Source of the DNA: Rhabdochlamydiaceae bacterium
Lineage (GTDB): Bacteria; Chlamydiota; Chlamydiia; Chlamydiales; Rhabdochlamydiaceae
Direction: 5' to 3'
Assembly: GCA_019752555.1 (NCBI GenBank)
Contig: JAIELY010000025.1
Coordinates: 1 to 64,000, forward strand
Length of the DNA stretch: 64,000 nt
Shown: piece after piece, positions 26,690 to 37,300 of the stretch
How positions within the stretch are numbered: the first letter of the stretch is position 1
Layout: the number at the start of each line of letters is the position of its first letter
Notes under the pieces: model-generated
What the model was told of the DNA's origin: nothing
Database searches by the model: none
What the model saw: only the letters and a program-made list of their open reading frames with translations
Position numbers and translations under genes: made by a program

Positions 26690-26719
26690 TTGACACAATT
26701 TTCATACTTGGGGAAGAAT
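26690..26719 (+). promoter_or_regulatory. Promoter of the 577-residue protein gene
   Basis: Consensus -35 TTGACA (26690-26695) and AAGAAT (26714-26719), 18 bases apart. The ATG at 26766 is preceded by AAGGAG. The remaining intergenic sequence (26512-26689) has no gene. Confidence 0.65.
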
Positions 26720-26765
26720 TGTCGCCAATTTGATTTTTTAACTGATCCATTCTCAAGGAGAAAAT

Positions 26766-28499
26766 ATGGCATCAAACGTCGCAAGTACACCATCTCTTAG
26801 TCAAAGAATCGTTGACACCAGCTACACAGCTGGACAATTGCAAGCTGATTTAGTAAATATCTACGCTGAAGTGCAAGCTAGGGACAGCGTTGCATCGAAC
26901 AGTGGAACAAAATACACAATTTCACAATCCGATAACTTTCATACTCTGCTTAGAGACTTATACGCAACTCACATTCCAAAACTCAGAAAGAACGTTGACA
27001 AGCTTCGCAAAGAGACTAAACAACTTGACGCAACTAATCTTCACATCTTGAATTCTCAATCTAAACATCTTAAAACTTCAATCCAAGATAACCTTAACCG
27101 CTATATTCTAAATATTAACCAATCCATTGAAAGCTCTACTACAGGGTTTGATCCCATTGAACCTCTATGGATCAAACAAACAGTAGCGCCTCAGCGTTCA
27201 TTAAGTGCACCGCCAACGCTTCATCAGATTACAAGTTCATCAGCATCCAGCAGTTCTAGCAGCACAGACTCATCAAGCTCAGCTGTTGCCAAAGAACCTG
27301 GCAGCTCCCTATCTCTTTCTTCATCTCAGGATTCCAAAAAAAACCAAACTGTATCCACACCAAATAGTCCCAACCCTGTCCTTAGCGATACTGATACAGC
27401 ATTTATGCCAGGTGAGCCTGTTGAGCACCCCTCTTCTGATAAGAGTAAAGAAGACTCAGCAGAAGCAGAAGGTTCAAGCAGTTCAAAAAGCTCCGAGCAT
27501 AAAGCATCAGATCAAGCTAAAAACGCAAGTGCTTCTGGTTCTTCTTTTGAAGAAGTTGGAGAACATTCAGAGGTTGAACACAAACTAGGATCAGGTAGCC
27601 CTAACCATGTACTTAGCGAAACTGATGATGCATTTCAGGATCTCTATTCAGGTCATACTGACGGGTCTGAAGAAGATGTAGAAGAAATCGATGGTCGAGT
27701 TAAGAAAAACTTTGCAGCACTAATCAATTCTACCCAAACAGACGAAACAGGATTTTCTGGAAACAACTTCGAAACAGACGAAGCAGGGATTTCTGGAGAC
27801 GATTTCGCGACAGAAGAAACAGAGTTTGCTGGAAACAACTTCGAGACAGAAGAAACAGGCGAAACAAGATTTGAGGAAGAGGCTTTTGAAACTGATCTTA
27901 CAGATGAGCCCATTTTTGTTAGAGAACCAAAGCCTAAAAAACTGAGCAAAGAAGAGCGTAGAGCAGCACGGCATGCAGAACGAGAAGAGCGTAGAGAAGC
28001 ACGGCATGCTGCACGAGAAGAAAAAAAGATGTCTCGATACGCATCTAGTTCTTCTTTTTCAACAAGCGCGCTTCGACAATCTAGCGCGTCTATTTTTGCA
28101 ATGGGCCCATCTACCGAAGAGACCGAGTTCGATCCAGATGAGTTTGAAGAGGATTCCATTGGCCATGTTAGAAGATCACCCTCATTTGATAATGAGGTAA
28201 CTGAGGAGCAAGAGATCCCCCCTCCGCCAAAATTCAGCTCTAAGTACAACAAATACCAAGAAAAGATCTCAGAACTTATACATGGAACCATGGGTTTTAA
28301 AGACTCTCAAGTGAAAAGAAGAGTTGAGGCTCTTCCTAACACATTGCAGAATGCGTTCTATGAAACCATTGCATGCATGAAGGGCAAAGCTGATCTTCCA
28401 GAAGAAAAGCGCCTTGCTTATGGAAAGCGTCATTATCTCAAAGATAAAGCCTTCACTGTTGCAGCATGTGTTGCTCTTTCGACACGGTTTAAAGGATAA
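26766..28499 (+). CDS. Ser/Glu-rich repeat protein, unknown function (effector candidate)
   Basis: 577 residues. The N-terminal 130 are helical; about 150-190 is Ser-rich and disordered. A motif V-L-S-(D/E)-T-D-x-A-F occurs twice, near 203 and 280. Three 12-residue repeats T-D-E-T-G-F-S-G-N-N-F-E occupy 325-360, followed by a degenerate copy. Two 33-bp repeats encode E-E-R-R-x-A-R-H-A-x-R (about 396-417). The C-terminal 55 residues match the C-terminus of the next gene's product (F-Y, G-K-x-D, Y-G, H-Y in the same order). There is no signal peptide or membrane helix. I recognise no family; a secreted host-interaction protein is a guess. Confidence 0.7.
   Translation: MASNVASTPSLSQRIVDTSYTAGQLQADLVNIYAEVQARDSVASNSGTKYTISQSDNFHTLLRDLYATHIPKLRKNVDKLRKETKQLDATNLHILNSQSKHLKTSIQDNLNRYILNINQSIESSTTGFDPIEPLWIKQTVAPQRSLSAPPTLHQITSSSASSSSSSTDSSSSAVAKEPGSSLSLSSSQDSKKNQTVSTPNSPNPVLSDTDTAFMPGEPVEHPSSDKSKEDSAEAEGSSSSKSSEHKASDQAKNASASGSSFEEVGEHSEVEHKLGSGSPNHVLSETDDAFQDLYSGHTDGSEEDVEEIDGRVKKNFAALINSTQTDETGFSGNNFETDEAGISGDDFATEETEFAGNNFETEETGETRFEEEAFETDLTDEPIFVREPKPKKLSKEERRAARHAEREERREARHAAREEKKMSRYASSSSFSTSALRQSSASIFAMGPSTEETEFDPDEFEEDSIGHVRRSPSFDNEVTEEQEIPPPPKFSSKYNKYQEKISELIHGTMGFKDSQVKRRVEALPNTLQNAFYETIACMKGKADLPEEKRLAYGKRHYLKDKAFTVAACVALSTRFKG
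27738..28016 (+). repeat. Two in-frame tandem repeat blocks
   Basis: Block one: three 36-bp units at 27738-27845 plus a degenerate unit. Block two: two 33-bp units at 27951-27983 and 27984-28016 that differ at only a few positions. Both keep the frame. Confidence 0.8.
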
Positions 28500-28524
28500 T
28501 CTTAAATCCTAAACATCGTATTCT

Positions 28525-28550
28525 AGCGTTGCGCTTTTATGCGCAACGCT
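28525..28550 (+). terminator. Hairpin between the two lineage-specific genes
   Basis: AGCGTTGCGC (28525-28534) and GCGCAACGCT (28541-28550), a perfect 10-bp stem with loop TTTTAT. The T-tract after it is weak (TCTCTG), so it may only reduce transcription into the next gene. Confidence 0.65.
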
Positions 28551-28587
28551 TCTCTGATTCCCAATCACAAATCATTTTGGAGAAACT

Positions 28588-29190
28588 ATGGCGACCCAAA
28601 TGACAGTCCGGAAAATTGGTGAAAACTTGACCTATATGCAAGGCAAGGGTCTCGAAATGACACAATTAACACTCCAAATAGGAAAGATTGCAGGCCGCAT
28701 TAAAGTCTTATCCCAACAACCATTTGAGCTCGAAACACTTCCTGCACTTATCGAGAGCTTTGGAAAGTCCTGGCAAAAGGCTGAAAGCATAAAGCAAAAA
28801 CTCACCACAATCCGTGCTCATATTAAAGCAATTCAGCCTGCCAGCTCAGTCTCAACGATGACTTTACAAGCTTATTTTCTTAGTGAGACTAAAAGATTAG
28901 TTCGCTTAATGTCTCCTCTTATCTTTACCCCTCTGCAAGAAAAAGCTGAGGAAATCAGAACCTATCAGAAAAAAGAGGATTTGAAGAAGAAGGTGGCAGT
29001 TCTTTCCGCGGGACAAAAAATCCTATTCTATCGAAGAATGGGACAGCACTTTGGAAAAACGGATTCAGGTTCAGTTCGATTGACAAGACAATATGGAGAG
29101 CAGCATTACACTGATGATCCTGACGTTGCACTTGAAATTCTGAACAATATGAAAACTAAAATAAAGAGGTACCATACATACGTAACCTAG
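28588..29190 (+). CDS. Helical protein of unknown function sharing a C-terminal module with the upstream gene
   Basis: 200 residues, mostly alpha-helical, basic. GGAG precedes the ATG. The C-terminal 55 residues (F-Y at 147-148, G-K-T-D at 156-159, Q-Y-G at 168-170, H-Y at 173-174) line up with the end of the 577-residue protein encoded upstream. The two genes therefore look like a duplicated pair in which one gained a long repeat region, or two proteins that carry a common targeting or interaction module. There is no signal peptide. The gene is convergent with recD, whose stop lies 10 bases away. Confidence 0.65.
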   Translation: MATQMTVRKIGENLTYMQGKGLEMTQLTLQIGKIAGRIKVLSQQPFELETLPALIESFGKSWQKAESIKQKLTTIRAHIKAIQPASSVSTMTLQAYFLSETKRLVRLMSPLIFTPLQEKAEEIRTYQKKEDLKKKVAVLSAGQKILFYRRMGQHFGKTDSGSVRLTRQYGEQHYTDDPDVALEILNNMKTKIKRYHTYVT

Positions 29191-29200
29191 ACAATTTCCT

Positions 29201-30931
29201 TTATCTCTCAGTTAGCGGAGTTAGTCCTGACTGTTTCCGAGAGGATTTGTTGACAGCCGCTTGAATCACTGGGAGTTGTCCTTCCCATGCGATCGATCTT
29301 TTCGCGCGTGTGACTGCCGTATAGAGAACCTGGCGTCCAAAGGTTTCCGATCCTTCTGGAACCAAGAGAAGGATCTCATCGTATTCACTGCCCTGGCTTT
29401 GATGCACCGAAAGGCTGTAGGCATAGTCAAATGCAGATAATGCTAATGCGGGCAATGTGCGAATGCCTTGCTTTTTGTCGAGAAATAGAGCGTAGTCTAA
29501 TGCGCCGATTTTTCTCACTTTTTCATTAGATACCATCCGTTTAATAAGAAAACCGGTGTCTCCATTGTAAAGCTGCATTGTGTAATCATTGCGGGTGATC
29601 ATGATCGGAACCGCAAGCCAACCTTCTGCAAAACAGGTGTGCAAAGCGCGCTGCAACAGGATTTGATTAATGGCATCGACCCCAAATGGCCCCTGCCGCA
29701 TGCAGGAGAGGATCCGAAATTGTTCGTTTAGGGAAAAGAGCATCTGAGGATCGGGGGGATGGGCTGTTGCTCTTGGAAATTTTTGCTCGACATATTCTGC
29801 TAATAACAGAGCAAACTTTGCCTCGCTTCCCCGTTTCATTTGAAGATCTACCTTAAAAACTACTCTGCTCTCTTGCTCCATCAATGCAGTTATTACCGTT
29901 TTTATATCTGCTTGTTGAATTGCACTTGCTAAGCCCAAGATCTCTTGCTGCTCCATCCGAAGAGATTGCTTGAGGCGTGTCGTGGGAAAAAGGTCTGTAT
30001 CGATAAGATCTGCAAAAAAACTACCGGCTTCAACAGGAGGCAACTGATCGGGATCTCCGATGAGCACAAGACGCGCTCCGTTAACCACGGCTTGGCAGAG
30101 GCGGGCAAAAAGAGGGGCATCAATCATGGAACACTCATCGATTAAAATTAAATCAGCCAAAAGAGCAGGAGGCGCTAGCTCGCGCGCTCTGTCCGATTTG
30201 ATTTCTAACAAAGCATGGAGCGTGCCTGTCTTTAAATGAGGAATATGCAGATCTGAAAGAAAGCGATGCATGTTTTTTTCAAGATGAGCGACAGCTTTTC
30301 CAGTCGGCGCTGCCAAGATCACCCGAAATTGGGATTGCTGCTGAGGAGATAGGTTCATCATGCACTGCCGCACAAGATGGGCTGCGGTATAGGTTTTTCC
30401 CGTTCCAGGGCCTCCTGTCATAAAAGAGAGGGGATTGTTCATCCCGTTAATCACAGCTCTTTGCTGCTCAGGATTGAGGTTTTCTAGAGCGGCCGGCTGA
30501 GAAAAAGTGAAATTGACAGTGGAAGCCTTCAATCGTTTGAGATGGAAGAGCACTTCTGATTCATAGAGCCAGTTTTTTTGCAAATAGGCATGGGAGCTCG
30601 AGATGCAAATGGGTTTCATGGGGAGCGTTTGATCTTCTAAAGAAGTAAAGAGCTCTTGGGGAAGATGGTGGACTCCTTCGATCGCCGATGCCACAAGATC
30701 AGCGGTGAGCTCGGGCGCTTTGATACAAAGCGGATCTAGCAGCAATCTGAGCTTTTGAGGATCTAAAGGAAGGCATACATGTCCTAAGCGATTTAAGGCC
30801 ATAAGGAGCGCTAAAAACAGCACGGATCTAGGGTTTGGCGTGCTTTTTGATTTGTACCGAGCAAAAAGGCGCTCTGCAAAGAGGCGGTCAATGGGAGCTA
30901 TGATCTCTAAAGCACTGATTTGATCGATCAT
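29201..30931 (-). CDS. recD: Exodeoxyribonuclease V alpha subunit RecD
   Basis: 576 residues. Superfamily 1B helicase: Walker A G-G-P-G-T-G-K-T (173-180), Walker B L-I-L-I-D-E-C-S-M-I-D, then I-G-D-P-D-Q-L-P-P-V, and the C-terminal helicase motif S-V-H-Q-S-Q-G-S-E-Y-D. It is the 5'-3' motor of RecBCD, which resects double-strand breaks up to a Chi site. Its start overlaps the recB stop by 4 bases, so it is the last gene of a recC-recB-recD operon. Confidence 0.92.
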   Translation of the reverse strand: MIDQISALEIIAPIDRLFAERLFARYKSKSTPNPRSVLFLALLMALNRLGHVCLPLDPQKLRLLLDPLCIKAPELTADLVASAIEGVHHLPQELFTSLEDQTLPMKPICISSSHAYLQKNWLYESEVLFHLKRLKASTVNFTFSQPAALENLNPEQQRAVINGMNNPLSFMTGGPGTGKTYTAAHLVRQCMMNLSPQQQSQFRVILAAPTGKAVAHLEKNMHRFLSDLHIPHLKTGTLHALLEIKSDRARELAPPALLADLILIDECSMIDAPLFARLCQAVVNGARLVLIGDPDQLPPVEAGSFFADLIDTDLFPTTRLKQSLRMEQQEILGLASAIQQADIKTVITALMEQESRVVFKVDLQMKRGSEAKFALLLAEYVEQKFPRATAHPPDPQMLFSLNEQFRILSCMRQGPFGVDAINQILLQRALHTCFAEGWLAVPIMITRNDYTMQLYNGDTGFLIKRMVSNEKVRKIGALDYALFLDKKQGIRTLPALALSAFDYAYSLSVHQSQGSEYDEILLLVPEGSETFGRQVLYTAVTRAKRSIAWEGQLPVIQAAVNKSSRKQSGLTPLTER

Positions 30932-33900
30932 GATTTTAACTCCGGCATGAAATGATACACTCCATTTCCACGAATAAACACATAGATAGCGCCTCCAAAA
31001 CAGCTTTCAAAAGGACGTGTGTCAAACAGCTTTACATAACGGCGCAAGGCTTCGGCATAGAGCGATGCTTGCAAAAAATAGTCGTTATTTTGCATGGCTT
31101 GAATGATGTTCTTCTGGCTATAGTCGCTATCATTTGAACCTAGATAATTGGTTTTCCAATCGAGCAGATAATATGCGCCTTGATATTCAAAAAACAGATC
31201 TGCAAACCCCTTCATGATCCCTTCAGCAATCGGATATGCAAATTCGGCTTCTTGGAGCATTTGATATGAGGGGATATCCGCTAAACAAAACGGTTGTGGA
31301 GCTTTGCATAAAGGGATCTGCAAAACACTTAAAGCTCTTTCCACTAAAACCTCTTGCCATACTTCAAAACAAGTGCCGAGGATCTCATCTGCAATTAACA
31401 TCTGAATCCGGTTTTTTTGCATAGGACAGTGGAGTCCAATGCGCAAAATTTTTTCCATGATTCGATGAAAAATCAACCCCGTTTCTGCACCAAGCGGCAA
31501 TGAATGCGCAGTGGGAAAAATTGAGAGCTCAGGAAGTGCAAGAGGTAAAAGAGCACCTCGCTTTTCTGCGATCGAAGAAAAGGAGCGATAAACCTCTTGT
31601 TTAAACTGCAGATGCAAAGGGGGCGGAGGATTATCCGAGAAGTTTTTGTCGCTTGAGGGCGCATCAAAGCTTTTGCTGCTTAGATCCTCGCACGGGGCTT
31701 GTGATAATGGTGTTTCGATCAGACTGTAGGTGATCGAAGCCTCTTTTGCTAAGGTCTCAAGGCATGTTAATACAGTGGGAAGGTCGAGCTGTTTGATCTC
31801 AGAATAGAGATCGGAAGCGCCTTTTAAGTGAGCAAAAAACAATTCGCAAGCAGAGGCATGCCCCAGCCTTAAACTCTCTTGATTGCCTTGGTTTATCGCA
31901 AAGGGAACATACACGCGTGTTTTAGCACGTGTGAGCGCGACGTAGAATTGGCGGAGTTTTTCTGCATCAGACTCTTCGATTGCCATCTGACACACTGGAT
32001 TTTTGGGGTCATACACAGAAATGCGCACCTTATCTTCCTCTTTAACGACAATTTCTTCCTTAGGACCAGAGCGGGAGGCGAGCCCGAGCGCAAAAACAGT
32101 GTCAAACTCAAGACCTTTACTCAAATGGGTCGTCATGAGAAGAACGCTTCCCCTTTCTTCTGAAACGCGGATTTTTAACCAGCTCTGTTCTTCCGGATCG
32201 AGCTCTTTTAAACTCTCAAGAAAATGAAAAAGGCTCTGCTTGGAACAATGATGTGCAATCTCATGTTCGACCAAAATTTCGACAAGCTGGCGCACATCGG
32301 AATAAAGGGAGAGATCTTTTCGAGATAAAATCTCTTCGTTGATCTTGAAACGGCGTGTGAATTCTTGGAAAAAGCAAGCAAAGCCGCGCTGAGAGAAGAT
32401 CTCGGAAAGTTCAAGAAGCTGCGCTTTAAAACGCCAGAGGGTTTCATTGTCAAGAGTCTGCTGCACGTCGTCAACATCTTTTCCTAGAAGCGGGCCTGCA
32501 AGAAGGCGTTTTAAGGCGCTTAGGTCATGGGGAGCTAGTGCAGCTGCAAGCAGTTCCAAAAGGACAGAATAAGCAACGGTATCCGTCAGCGAGCCGCCTC
32601 TTTTAATAGAGGCGGGGATGTTGCATTGTTTTAAATAGGCATACAGCTGTCTTGCTTGGTATCTGTCTTTGACAAGGACTGCGAAATTTTCCCACTGTTT
32701 ATGTTCTTTTTCTTTTAAGGTCCAAATTTCTTGAGCAATAAAGGGAAACAGGGCCTCCTCTTCCATCTGCTCCGAGGGCCATTTTTTGGTAAGATGTGTT
32801 GCAGCGCCTATTGCAAGAAAAAAGTGCACGCTGCCTCGATTGGAAATGACAGACTCTAGAGGCGGATGAAAGGCGTTAACCGGAGGGACGCAAAGCGAGG
32901 AGCTCTTAAGAGGAAGACGCATCCACCCTCTTTCCTCTGTTGCACAAAAAAGACGATTTAAAGCGTTTACGAGTGTGGCGGACGAGCGAAAATTGGTGTC
33001 TAAATAGGCGAGGCTCTTTTCCCCAAGCTTTGATGCTGCGGCAAGGTAGGTGTAGACATCGGCGTTGCGAAAGGCGTAGATCGACTGTTTGGGATCTCCT
33101 ACAAGACATACAGCCCGCATCCTCTCGTTTAAACAGAGCGTCTCAAAAATCTCCCACTGCACGGGATCGGTATCTTGGAATTCATCGATAATGATAGCGC
33201 GGATCCTAGAGAGCACTTTCTCAAGAAATTCGGGAAAGGCAAGCGCTGCCTGCATTTTTTTTAACAGATCATCCGGTGAAAACCTCTCCAGCTGCTGAGT
33301 TAACTCTTGGCAGATCTCTTGTGCATCGCGCGCTAAGCGTAAAAAAATCTTCCCGGGATGGGAAGCTTCTTTGAAAATCGGAAGAAGGCTCTGTTGCAAA
33401 AGGGGAAGAATTCCGGGATAATTTAATTGGGAAGACTGGGGCAGCTTGGCCGATTTCATGAGCTTTTCGGGAACCATCTTTTCTAAGAAAAGATCTTCTT
33501 GAGAGAGCAAAAGATCAAACTCTTCTTGGCTGCAGCTTTTATAAGAGAGGATTTTTCCAAGGACAAGAGCATTTTCTTCATGAACGTGCGCTCTCATGTC
33601 ATAATAACATCCTTTAAGAGCGAGAAAATCATCCAGCCATAGATGCAAATCAATCGGCGGAAGCTGGGACAATGCTGTTTTAAACTGTTGATACAAGGCC
33701 TCAAAAGAGGCAAAGGGATCAATTTCTTGATGACGCGCGAGCGTGCGATAAAGCGAGAGAACCAACTGATCCATCTTCCAGTGATGCCGCTTGAGTAATC
33801 TCGTGATCTGAGACGTACTATATGCGGGCATTTTTAATTTAACGCGCAACAGATCGTGGATTTTTTTTAGGATAAGCGGGCGCTGATCTGCTTCTTCTGG

Positions 33901-34335
33901 CGAGGGAGGATCGAAAGCAATTTTAGCCTCAAAGGCACATTCAGATAGCATCCGATGACAAAAGCCATGGACTGTAAAAATCTGTGCTTGATCAAATGAG
34001 ATGAGCGCTTCATCGATTTTCTTTAAAGCGCTAGCAACTGCATCCGCTCCTTTTTCAATGATCGCCTGAAGATATCCATAGTCAGATTCTTGTGCCACAA
34101 GTGCTGCGCGCGTGCGGGTCAAGTTTTTGCGAATGCGCAATTTTAGCTCGCGTGTTGCAGCTCTTGTGAACGTAACAACGAGGATCTCATCAATTGTTAA
34201 AGATGCCTCTTTTTCAATGAGTAAGCGGGTCACCAAATGCTCTATCGCAAACGTTTTTCCTGTGCCTGCCGACGCCTCTAAGAAATGGGTGCCGTAAACG
34301 TTAAGAGTGCGGTCTAGAACATCAAACTTCCGCAT
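30928..34335 (-). CDS. recB: Exodeoxyribonuclease V beta subunit RecB
   Basis: 1135 residues. UvrD-like helicase with Walker A E-A-S-A-G-T-G-K-T near 19-27, motif II I-I-D-E-F-Q-D-T-D-P, and later motifs including F-R-S-S-A-T-L and L-T-T-H-L-S-K-G-L-E-F-D. The C-terminal RecB nuclease is complete: His in L-I-F-H-R-I-M, Asp1046 in F-A-D-L, D-W-K at 1059-1061 and Q-A-S-L-Y. It combines the 3'-5' motor and the single nuclease of RecBCD. Overlaps recC by 14 bases and recD by 4. Confidence 0.93.
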   Translation of the reverse strand: MRKFDVLDRTLNVYGTHFLEASAGTGKTFAIEHLVTRLLIEKEASLTIDEILVVTFTRAATRELKLRIRKNLTRTRAALVAQESDYGYLQAIIEKGADAVASALKKIDEALISFDQAQIFTVHGFCHRMLSECAFEAKIAFDPPSPEEADQRPLILKKIHDLLRVKLKMPAYSTSQITRLLKRHHWKMDQLVLSLYRTLARHQEIDPFASFEALYQQFKTALSQLPPIDLHLWLDDFLALKGCYYDMRAHVHEENALVLGKILSYKSCSQEEFDLLLSQEDLFLEKMVPEKLMKSAKLPQSSQLNYPGILPLLQQSLLPIFKEASHPGKIFLRLARDAQEICQELTQQLERFSPDDLLKKMQAALAFPEFLEKVLSRIRAIIIDEFQDTDPVQWEIFETLCLNERMRAVCLVGDPKQSIYAFRNADVYTYLAAASKLGEKSLAYLDTNFRSSATLVNALNRLFCATEERGWMRLPLKSSSLCVPPVNAFHPPLESVISNRGSVHFFLAIGAATHLTKKWPSEQMEEEALFPFIAQEIWTLKEKEHKQWENFAVLVKDRYQARQLYAYLKQCNIPASIKRGGSLTDTVAYSVLLELLAAALAPHDLSALKRLLAGPLLGKDVDDVQQTLDNETLWRFKAQLLELSEIFSQRGFACFFQEFTRRFKINEEILSRKDLSLYSDVRQLVEILVEHEIAHHCSKQSLFHFLESLKELDPEEQSWLKIRVSEERGSVLLMTTHLSKGLEFDTVFALGLASRSGPKEEIVVKEEDKVRISVYDPKNPVCQMAIEESDAEKLRQFYVALTRAKTRVYVPFAINQGNQESLRLGHASACELFFAHLKGASDLYSEIKQLDLPTVLTCLETLAKEASITYSLIETPLSQAPCEDLSSKSFDAPSSDKNFSDNPPPPLHLQFKQEVYRSFSSIAEKRGALLPLALPELSIFPTAHSLPLGAETGLIFHRIMEKILRIGLHCPMQKNRIQMLIADEILGTCFEVWQEVLVERALSVLQIPLCKAPQPFCLADIPSYQMLQEAEFAYPIAEGIMKGFADLFFEYQGAYYLLDWKTNYLGSNDSDYSQKNIIQAMQNNDYFLQASLYAEALRRYVKLFDTRPFESCFGGAIYVFIRGNGVYHFMPELKS

Positions 34336-37300
34336 GTTTTTCTCCCTTTGTAAACCAAAGGTCGATCATTGGCTCAAAGACATGAGCTAAATCCTCCTTC
34401 CATTGAGATAAAATCTCTAAAGCACTTGGAAAAGCGTTTCTTCTTTTCATCCAAAGCAGCGCTTCATCGACATATCCTGTGCTATTTTCCCCCACTTTAG
34501 CAATGAGCTTTTCCAGATCTTGCGGTTCTTGGAAGAGCAGCGCGTCCGCCCATTGAGGCATTAAAAATGAGGGCTCTATTGAGGCTCTCTCAGCATAGTT
34601 CAGGTAGAGGCTTAACAGATGCTCGGGGCGATCCACTTTGGGTGTCTTATACTTGCCGTTTTTTGTCCACAAGACACCCTTGTTTTCTTCTGGGAACAAA
34701 GGGAGGTTAAGATAGATTAAAAACAAGGGCCAGCATTTCACCGCATCCATGATCCCTTCTTTTCCATCAAATAACATCCCATTTGGAAAGAGATTGTCCA
34801 GTTTTCCAACCACATGCACTTGCCGTCCTTCTGGCATCGGCACCTTAAGAGCGGGTAATATCCAATGATTATGTAAAGAGCGTACAGGTTCTGTGCAAGA
34901 AAGAGAAAGCTCCACAGAAAAACTAAGTTCAAGATCAAATTGAAATTTGTGCAAGGAGGTATTAAGGGAAAGAGCCTCTTGCTCAACCTGCTGAACTGCA
35001 ATGGGGTGGAATGCTCCTAATGGAAGCTCTCCTTGCGCTTTCAATGCATTCCAGCGAGCGGGCAATAAACCCTTTGCCACTGTTTTACGCAACTTGGACT
35101 TTAATAAAGAAGAGAGGACAAATTCAGCATGCTCTTCCTCTTCTTCAAACCGGAAAAAAATTCCAAGAGCCTCTTGCAAATAGAATTTGATGGGATTTCT
35201 TGCAAGCGCAGCTAATTTGCGCACCTCAAAGAGCTCTATTTTTTCAGAAAGAACTCTTGGCTTAAAAGGCTTAAGCTCAAGGCGGGGTCCTGCATACGAT
35301 TGCGCCTGCCGGTAATGTTCTTGCGAGAAGCTTTGGAAACGCGATGTCGAGGAAAAATACAAGGGATCCAATGGCAATGCGGGATGGTCGAATCTGATCT
35401 CATCCTCATCAATCTGATAAGTATTTCTCAAAAAGGCTAACAGCTCTTGGACAAGCAGCGAGGGCCCTTGATCTTTTTGATCTTCGGCACTTACCCGCTC
35501 AAAACTTAAAGCAAACACATCTTGTGCTAAGCTAAGCTGTTCTAAAAACAGAAATCGATCTTGATCGACTAAGCGGGGAATATATTCTGTTTTGAGCTCA
35601 GAAAGAGAGCTCTTCTTATCGGTACGGGGAAAGCAAGACTCATCCATTCCAAGCAACCAGATGACGCGCGCTGGCTGGATCGGGTTTTCTTCTAAAGAAG
35701 CAAACGTGACCTTTTGCAGCTCGCCTAAAGAAAACGTTCCACGACTCTGATGTTGAAGATGGGTCAAGAGCCTTTGAATACTCTCAAACGTGAAACAACG
35801 CTCCTGGATACAATTTAATCCCAAAGAAAGGCGTTTGAGACGACTGACAAAAGAGTCGAGAGATGCGCTTGGTTGAAAATAGCGCACAATAAGCTGCTCA
35901 GAGCGGTCGATCCACTCGACAATGGAACGGGGCGCCTCTTGAGATAATATCTCAACATCTTCGTGTAGTTGCTCTATGAGCCGTATGAATTTATCTAACA
36001 GATCGATCTCTGTAAGATCGATGATTGGACAGGGCCAGACGGGTAAAGAGCTCTCTTTTAGGGCAGCTTCTTCGTCTGGGATCATCGCAAGGCCAAAGAG
36101 CAAACGATCAAAGCCACTCCTCCACGTGCCCGCTTCAAAATCCTCTTGCTCGCTATCCCAACCAAAACGGATCTTTGCTTGGCGGACCCACCTTCGAATC
36201 ACAGCCACTTCCTCTAAAGTTAGCTCGGCTTTCTCTACAAAAGATCGAAACTCAAAAAGCTTCATCACCTCTTCTGCAGAAAACTGCCCTTTTGCCAAAG
36301 AGAATAAGTGGGCAAATCCTAGGCTGAAATCACAATGCCCAAGGCCCTTAATTCCGTGAATACTATAGGGGATCTGCCCACCGCCAAACACCATATGGAT
36401 TAGGGGGGCGTAAAGCTCAATGTCTGGCGCTAAAACTAGAATTTCGCGCGGGGCAAATCCCCGTTTGTGCATGAGGCCAGAGAGCGCATCATGGAGAACT
36501 TCGATCTCTCTTAATTTCGAAGGAACCGAATGGACTTGGATCGAAGCATCTTCCTGAATGTGATCTCTCTTGCTTAGATGAAGATGCAACAAATCTCTTT
36601 GCACATGGGCAAGTAATGTCTGTCCTTGAGGCTCAATGTAATAGGATTCGACAACCATTGTTTCCCGATCGAGGATTTTCATCATCTGACGACCTAGCTT
36701 TCCCCAGTTGGCAAGCAACGGGTGGCTCTTTTTCTCTAATTGCTGATTGCGGAATAAATCCTCTTTGTCCGAAGAGAGATCTTCCCAATACTGAGCGCAA
36801 AAGCTAAGCTGGTAAAAAGCTGCATTTAATTGCTCAAAAAAAGCGACATAGACAGGAGGTAAAAAATTAAAACCAAAAAGATGCACCTGAAACGGGGAAG
36901 AACCGTGCAACGAGGGCTTTGCCGCTTGCCAAAGGGATAGGAATTTCTGACAAACAACACTAGGGTAGGTCCAAGGAGAGGGATCAGAAAAAAGACCCCG
37001 CCACAAACTCTGCTGCCATCCTTTTTTCTTTAGCCACCCTTCTAATGAGGCGCCTGCATACAACCCATAGCAGCTAAAAAGGCGGCTGAGATGATCGCAC
37101 AAAGCTCCTAAGCGGCGCGTATTGCCATTTGTTTTTTCAAGATAGGCCCTAATCGGCTCAAGAGAGGGATCACGGTCTTCTTGCAAAGCGCTGAAAATAA
37201 GCGCCTCTAACTGGATCGAAAGTTCGACAAAAGAGGGAACTTTCTTTGAGCGATTCATCCCGATAAGACCAAAGAGTTCCACAAAACTTTGGGAAAGGGT

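Noticed and set aside
27653..28291. 212-residue Ser-rich minus-strand frame
   Set aside because: It is the antisense of the Glu/Thr-rich repeat region of the 577-residue gene; biased codons keep it open by chance.
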